A DNA stretch of 7,330 nt, taken from the NCBI RefSeq assembly GCF_000226255.1, contig NZ_AGFG01000074.1, positions 1 through 7,330 of the forward strand, written 5' to 3'. Below are positions 3,785 to 7,330 of this stretch, piece by piece. Each line of letters starts with the position of its first letter. Position 1 is the stretch's first letter. The notes below the pieces were generated by a model. The model searched no databases. It had not been told where the DNA came from and saw nothing but the letters and a program-made list of their open reading frames with translations. Source of the DNA: Desulfovibrio sp. A2 (GTDB taxonomy: Bacteria; Desulfobacterota; Desulfovibrionia; Desulfovibrionales; Desulfovibrionaceae). The translations under genes and the position numbers were made by a program.

Positions 3785-5947
3785 TCAAACGCTCTTGATG
3801 ACGACCAGGGTCACGTCGTCATCGGCTTGGTGGCCGCTTCGGAAACGATCCAGCGCGTCCAGGACGGCGTTCACAATGTTTTCGGCGCTGCTGTCCGCCG
3901 AATGCTCCTGAATGACGCGCCTGAAACGCTCCTTGCCGAACATCTCGCCAAGGCCGTCGCGGGTTTCCCATATCCCGTCCGACCCGAGAACGACGATTTG
4001 GCCGGGCTTGAAGCAGGGGCGGCCACACTCCGTATACATCCACTGCTCTTCCACGCCGAGGGTCAGGCCGGCTCCCCCCAACTCGACAAATGATCCCGTC
4101 TGAGGATCATAGAGAAGCGCCGGATCATGCCCGGCCCGGACCCAGGCGAGGGATTTGTCCGACGGATCGATCTCCAGGTAGAACAGGCTCATGAACCGAC
4201 CCGTCCCGGCCGTGTCCCTGCTCAGAAAGCAGTTGACATCGGTGACGATCTCCGACGGGGCGCCAGGCATATCGGCGCGCATCCGCAGAAAGGCCCTGGC
4301 GGTGGTCATGAGCAGGGCGGCCTCCATCCCGTGCCCGCTGACGTCCCCCACGGCCACGGCCAGGGACCGGCCGTAGCGGACGTTCTCACGTAAAAAGAAG
4401 TCGTAGTAATCCCCTCCGGTTTCGTCGCAGTAGACGCTGATCCCGGCCACATCCAGGCCGGGAACGTCCGGAGCCTTTCGGGGCAGCAGTTTTTGCTGGA
4501 CCTGCATCGCCAGCGCGACGCCTTCCTGGATGCGAATGGTGTCCACAATGCGCGGCCCCATCTCGTTGAACACCTTGCCCAACTCGGCCAGCTCATCCTT
4601 TCCCCGTATGGCGACCTTAGCCCGGAAGTCCCCCTGGGACAGTTGCCGCGCCGCTTCGGAGAGCAGCAGCAACGGCCCCGTGAAACGCTTGGCGATGAAG
4701 AAGGAGAGGATCGAGATCAGCATGATGGTCAACCCGAGGATCAGCACGGCCTGCACGATCTGCTCGCCCATCCGCTTGGAGAGATACTCGTTGGCGCCGC
4801 GCACTTCCCTCAGGATATCGTCCAGCGGGGCGGTAAAGATGAGCACTCCGGCGTCTCCGGGCACCGGGGCTATGGCCCACAGGCTCGCAACCCCACGGTT
4901 CGGAGCCTGGAACACGCTGGTGACGCCCGAACGGATGTGCTCCAACACAAGTTGCTCGGCCTGGGGGTCCACCATGGCCGCCAAATGCGATTTAAAATTG
5001 GCCCCGACATCTTCCGCGCCGGTCGTCCCGTGAGCATGCCTTGCGCCATCCGGCTCCCGGTGCGCGAGGATCCTCAAATGCGACGTCCCGCCTTCGTCTT
5101 CTTCACGCGTGACGAACATCGCCTCCATGTTCCCGGAGAGATGCCGGGTATGCTCGTTCTGCTGCAGCAGGACATTGAGGGACGCCATGATCGCGCTGAC
5201 GGCCACGGGCACGCCCTTTCCGTTCCGGATCGAAAGGGCCGCGGTGAACAGGATCTCTCCCGACGCATCATCAAGGACAGGAGCCGCCCAGACCAGTTCG
5301 TCACTGTGCAGCGCCTTCTGATACCATGGCGATTGGCGGGCGTCGTACCCTGACGGAAATTGATCGTGCCCGGGATATATGGAGACCAGCCCGCTCTCCA
5401 GGGCGGTGACCTGCCAGGCGGTAAGATCGCTCATGCCGCCCGAGACCTCCCTGTGATCGTCATCCAGGTCCGACAGGCGGGCCACGTCCGGCTGGGCCGC
5501 CTCGCGGGTCAGGCCGGGAGCGAGATGGAACACCTGCTTGTCCACGCACTCCACGGGCCCGGCCTTGGGTGGCGCCTGCCCAAGCCACGCGCAGCGGGTG
5601 CGCAACTTGCGCAACCTGAGGGATCCGGATTTCTGGCTGATGTCGGTGTCGAACAGGACCGGGTCCGGGTCGCGGGGAACGGGACCACGCAGCCGTGCGC
5701 GGGCAGCCAGTGTCTGGAATCTCAACGCGGTCTCCAGAAGCTGCCGCTCCCGCTGGAGAGTGTGGGCGTGATCCTCCGCGATGACGGTCATCAGGGTGCG
5801 CGCCTGCTCGATGAGCGTGCCGGTCTGCCGTCTTGCCAGGTCCTGGCCGAGTTCCAGCGAAGAATGAACGCGGATGCCGCCGAGCACCAGCAGCGGGATA
5901 ACGGTAATCGCCAAAAGCAGAACGAGAAGTTTGGTTCTGATTCGCAT
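3785..5947 (-). CDS. Membrane Cache-HAMP-PP2C (RsbU/SpoIIE-type) serine phosphatase
   Basis: A 720-aa sensor phosphatase. A membrane segment at about residues 7-25 is followed by a periplasmic sensor to about 395; YDARQSPWYQKAL at 201-213 is the signature of a double Cache ligand-binding domain. A second membrane segment (about 396-419), a HAMP linker (about 420-472) and a short helix with EGVALAMQVQQKLLP lead into the PP2C/SpoIIE domain (about 500-718). Metal-binding motifs are intact: GGDYYDFF (D513), VGDVSGHGMEAAL (D535), GSDGIWETRD (D657) and DDDVTLVVI (709-717). AGHDPALLYD and GLTLGV are also typical. Enzymes of this type dephosphorylate anti-anti-sigma (STAS) proteins in partner-switching systems; no such partner is in the window. 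The frame stays open upstream to 6097, but that part overlaps the cyclase gene and is Arg/Ser-rich shadow sequence. ATG 5947 begins MRIRTKLLVLLL, an ideal membrane start, 10 nt after the cyclase stop, though its ribosome binding site is weak, suggesting translational coupling. Confidence 0.93.
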   Translation of the reverse strand: MRIRTKLLVLLLAITVIPLLVLGGIRVHSSLELGQDLARRQTGTLIEQARTLMTVIAEDHAHTLQRERQLLETALRFQTLAARARLRGPVPRDPDPVLFDTDISQKSGSLRLRKLRTRCAWLGQAPPKAGPVECVDKQVFHLAPGLTREAAQPDVARLSDLDDDHREVSGGMSDLTAWQVTALESGLVSIYPGHDQFPSGYDARQSPWYQKALHSDELVWAAPVLDDASGEILFTAALSIRNGKGVPVAVSAIMASLNVLLQQNEHTRHLSGNMEAMFVTREEDEGGTSHLRILAHREPDGARHAHGTTGAEDVGANFKSHLAAMVDPQAEQLVLEHIRSGVTSVFQAPNRGVASLWAIAPVPGDAGVLIFTAPLDDILREVRGANEYLSKRMGEQIVQAVLILGLTIMLISILSFFIAKRFTGPLLLLSEAARQLSQGDFRAKVAIRGKDELAELGKVFNEMGPRIVDTIRIQEGVALAMQVQQKLLPRKAPDVPGLDVAGISVYCDETGGDYYDFFLRENVRYGRSLAVAVGDVSGHGMEAALLMTTARAFLRMRADMPGAPSEIVTDVNCFLSRDTAGTGRFMSLFYLEIDPSDKSLAWVRAGHDPALLYDPQTGSFVELGGAGLTLGVEEQWMYTECGRPCFKPGQIVVLGSDGIWETRDGLGEMFGKERFRRVIQEHSADSSAENIVNAVLDALDRFRSGHQADDDVTLVVIKSV

Positions 5948-5957
5948 GGGGTTGCTG

Positions 5958-7139
5958 CTAGCCTTGTTTCCGCTCGTCCTCTTCGAAGGCGGCGACACGG
6001 TTCTTGCCTTTGCGCTTGGCCCGGTACAGCAAACTGTCGGCCGCCTTGAGCGCCGCCGCGAACTCTTTCCCATCCTCCGGCATCGTGGCCACGCCAAGGC
6101 TGGCGGTCACTGGCCGTGCGGGCTCGCCGTCAGGGAGCGAGAATGCTTCCTCACGTACGGCATGGCAGAGTTTCTCGGCCACGACGATGGCCTGCGCCTT
6201 CGCGGTGCCGGGCAGCACGACCAGGAACTCCTCCCCACCGTATCGGATCAGCCTGTCCGTTTCTCGCAAAACCTTCCGCAGGACACCGGCGAGTTCCTTG
6301 AGCAGCTTGTCCCCGGCCACATGCCCGTAGCTGTCGTTGTACTTCTTGAAGTCGTCTATGTCCAAGATGACAACCGAACAAGGAGAGCCGTTCAGATTCG
6401 ATATCTCACCGGCAACGACGGTATCAAGGTATCTGCGGTTGTGCACAGCGGTGAGGCTGTCCGTGAGCGAGTGCTGCTCCGTCAGCTTGTATATTTTCAA
6501 GAACACCCTGTCGGCAAAGAGTATGAGAAAGATTCCAGCCGAGACGGCCAGCACAAGCTGAGAAATATATATGTAGTTGCTCGTCTCAAAAATCCTATGC
6601 GCCTCGTTTTGAAGATCCTCTAACGAGGAATAATGCGACGTATGAATCTTTACATAATATCTATGAAACACCTCATCGAATATCTTGTTCGCCTTAGCAA
6701 GACTTGCCTTGCCGTTCTCATCATCTCCGGACATTATTGGAGCCAATGTGTTTTTGAGTTCCAGAAAATAAGCCCCTAAATTCGTGGCGATCTCATCGCC
6801 GACGGCGAGCCCGGTATGCGCCAAATGCTCATTGTATTCCTTGGAGAATCGCAGCCCGACAAGCTTGGCGACCGCCTTCTCGCCCTCCTGGAGTTTCTTC
6901 TCATACTCCTTCTTGTACTCATCGTCATGAGAACTGAGATAAGCCGAAGCATAAATGACCATCGAATGCATGGAGGAGTGAAACGACTCCGCCACATGCA
7001 TCTCCTCCACAATTCCCAATGACATGTTCAAGGAATCGTGAAGCATACCGATGTTCTTCCGGTAGAATCCCTGCGTGAGAATGAATGTGCTGACCGCGAC
7101 GACCAGAAATACGGCCGCTTTGATTTTGAGCGTTTTCAT
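5958..7139 (-). CDS. Membrane-anchored GGDEF diguanylate cyclase
   Basis: A 393-aa protein that should make c-di-GMP from two GTP. A membrane segment lies at about residues 8-24, a mostly helical periplasmic sensor of about 160 residues follows (resembling four-helix-bundle ligand domains, family not identified), then a second membrane segment at about 188-208 and a GGDEF domain at about 222-385. The active site is intact: LTDSLTAVHNRRYLD at the domain start, metal-binding D260 in LDIDDFKKYND, and RYGGEEF (GGEEF at 301-305). The inhibitory I-site RETD (292-295) stands five residues before GGEEF, so product feedback inhibition is expected. The start ATG overlaps the stop of the HD-GYP gene (ATGA), with AAAGAGAAG as ribosome binding site. 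The phosphatase gene begins 10 nt after the stop. The short Lys/Glu-rich tail after the domain has no known motif. Confidence 0.95.
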   Translation of the reverse strand: MKTLKIKAAVFLVVAVSTFILTQGFYRKNIGMLHDSLNMSLGIVEEMHVAESFHSSMHSMVIYASAYLSSHDDEYKKEYEKKLQEGEKAVAKLVGLRFSKEYNEHLAHTGLAVGDEIATNLGAYFLELKNTLAPIMSGDDENGKASLAKANKIFDEVFHRYYVKIHTSHYSSLEDLQNEAHRIFETSNYIYISQLVLAVSAGIFLILFADRVFLKIYKLTEQHSLTDSLTAVHNRRYLDTVVAGEISNLNGSPCSVVILDIDDFKKYNDSYGHVAGDKLLKELAGVLRKVLRETDRLIRYGGEEFLVVLPGTAKAQAIVVAEKLCHAVREEAFSLPDGEPARPVTASLGVATMPEDGKEFAAALKAADSLLYRAKRKGKNRVAAFEEDERKQG

Positions 7140-7330
7140 GATGCTTCTTCTCTTTCAACGTCACCATCAAGAATGATCAAGAATGCGTCGACAATTGCAG
7201 CATCCCACTGCACGTTGCGCAGCCTGAGCAACTCGGCCCTCGCCTCTTGAGAGGTCAACGCCTTGCGGTAGGGCCGGTCCGTGGTCATGGCGTCGTAAGC
7301 GTCGGCCACGGCGATGCACCGCGCGAAAAA
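7136..7330 (-). CDS. HD-GYP domain protein, C-terminal end (c-di-GMP phosphodiesterase family), partial
   Basis: Only the last 64 residues are present; the gene continues beyond the right edge. The segment AVADAYDAMTTDRPYRKAL is the highly conserved last part of HD-GYP domains, followed by the usual helix (SQEARAELLRLRNVQWDAAIVDAF, where this family often has QFDP-x-VV-x-AF) and a short acidic tail. HD-GYP proteins hydrolyse c-di-GMP to pGpG or GMP. The catalytic HD and GYP residues lie outside the window, so activity cannot be judged. The stop codon TGA overlaps the cyclase start (ATGA), so opposing activities are translated as a coupled pair. Confidence 0.9.
   Translation of the reverse strand, partial: FFARCIAVADAYDAMTTDRPYRKALTSQEARAELLRLRNVQWDAAIVDAFLIILDGDVEREEAS

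Noticed and set aside
4493..5353. Open frame of 286 codons antisense to the phosphatase
   Set aside because: The - strand frame carries complete Cache, HAMP and PP2C motifs. This frame is a GC-driven shadow without recognisable motifs.
5948..6097. N-terminal extension of the phosphatase by 50 residues
   Set aside because: It overlaps the end of the cyclase gene, is Arg/Ser-rich shadow sequence, and would place a soluble tail before a normal membrane start.

Overview
The window looks like a piece of a Gram-negative, motile, signalling-rich bacterial chromosome, most likely a deltaproteobacterium of the Desulfovibrio type. That placement is an inference from three things: GC-rich genes with AT-rich spacers, sigma-54 promoters, and stacked c-di-GMP and PP2C signalling genes. 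No taxonomic marker gene is present.

Layout. Positions 1-500 are AT-rich and hold no gene I can support. Positions 505-1730 hold operon A on the + strand: a regulatory block, a sigma-54 promoter, three small exported proteins (94, 107 and 87 aa) and a strong terminator hairpin. Positions 1800-2170 hold a short single-gene unit encoding a 57-aa protein, with a sigma-28-like promoter and its own terminator. Positions 2256-3337 hold operon B, a diverged second copy of the operon A design: the same regulatory block and sigma-54 promoter, a paralogue of the first protein (91 aa), a 37-aa membrane miniprotein, a paralogue of the second protein (108 aa, with 13-residue repeats) and a terminator. Positions 3362-7330 are all on the - strand and read from the right: the end of an HD-GYP protein, a membrane GGDEF diguanylate cyclase, a Cache-HAMP-PP2C (RsbU/SpoIIE type) phosphatase and an exported protein that is about one third methionine. 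The tight junctions suggest one operon.

How it may work together. The HD-GYP and GGDEF proteins would break down and make c-di-GMP. The phosphatase would turn a periplasmic signal into dephosphorylation of an anti-anti-sigma-type partner that is not in this window. The exported low-complexity proteins in operons A and B share signal peptides, glycine/threonine/glutamine/methionine-rich mature parts and sigma-54 control. They could be surface or matrix material, but that is a hypothesis.

The strongest new observation is the duplicated regulatory architecture. Both operons carry an AAAGAACCAT-type element and a TGTGCA-N6-TGCACA dyad, with exactly 54 bp between the dyad and the -24 element in both copies although the spacer itself has diverged. 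This marks a probable binding site for an unidentified enhancer-binding protein.
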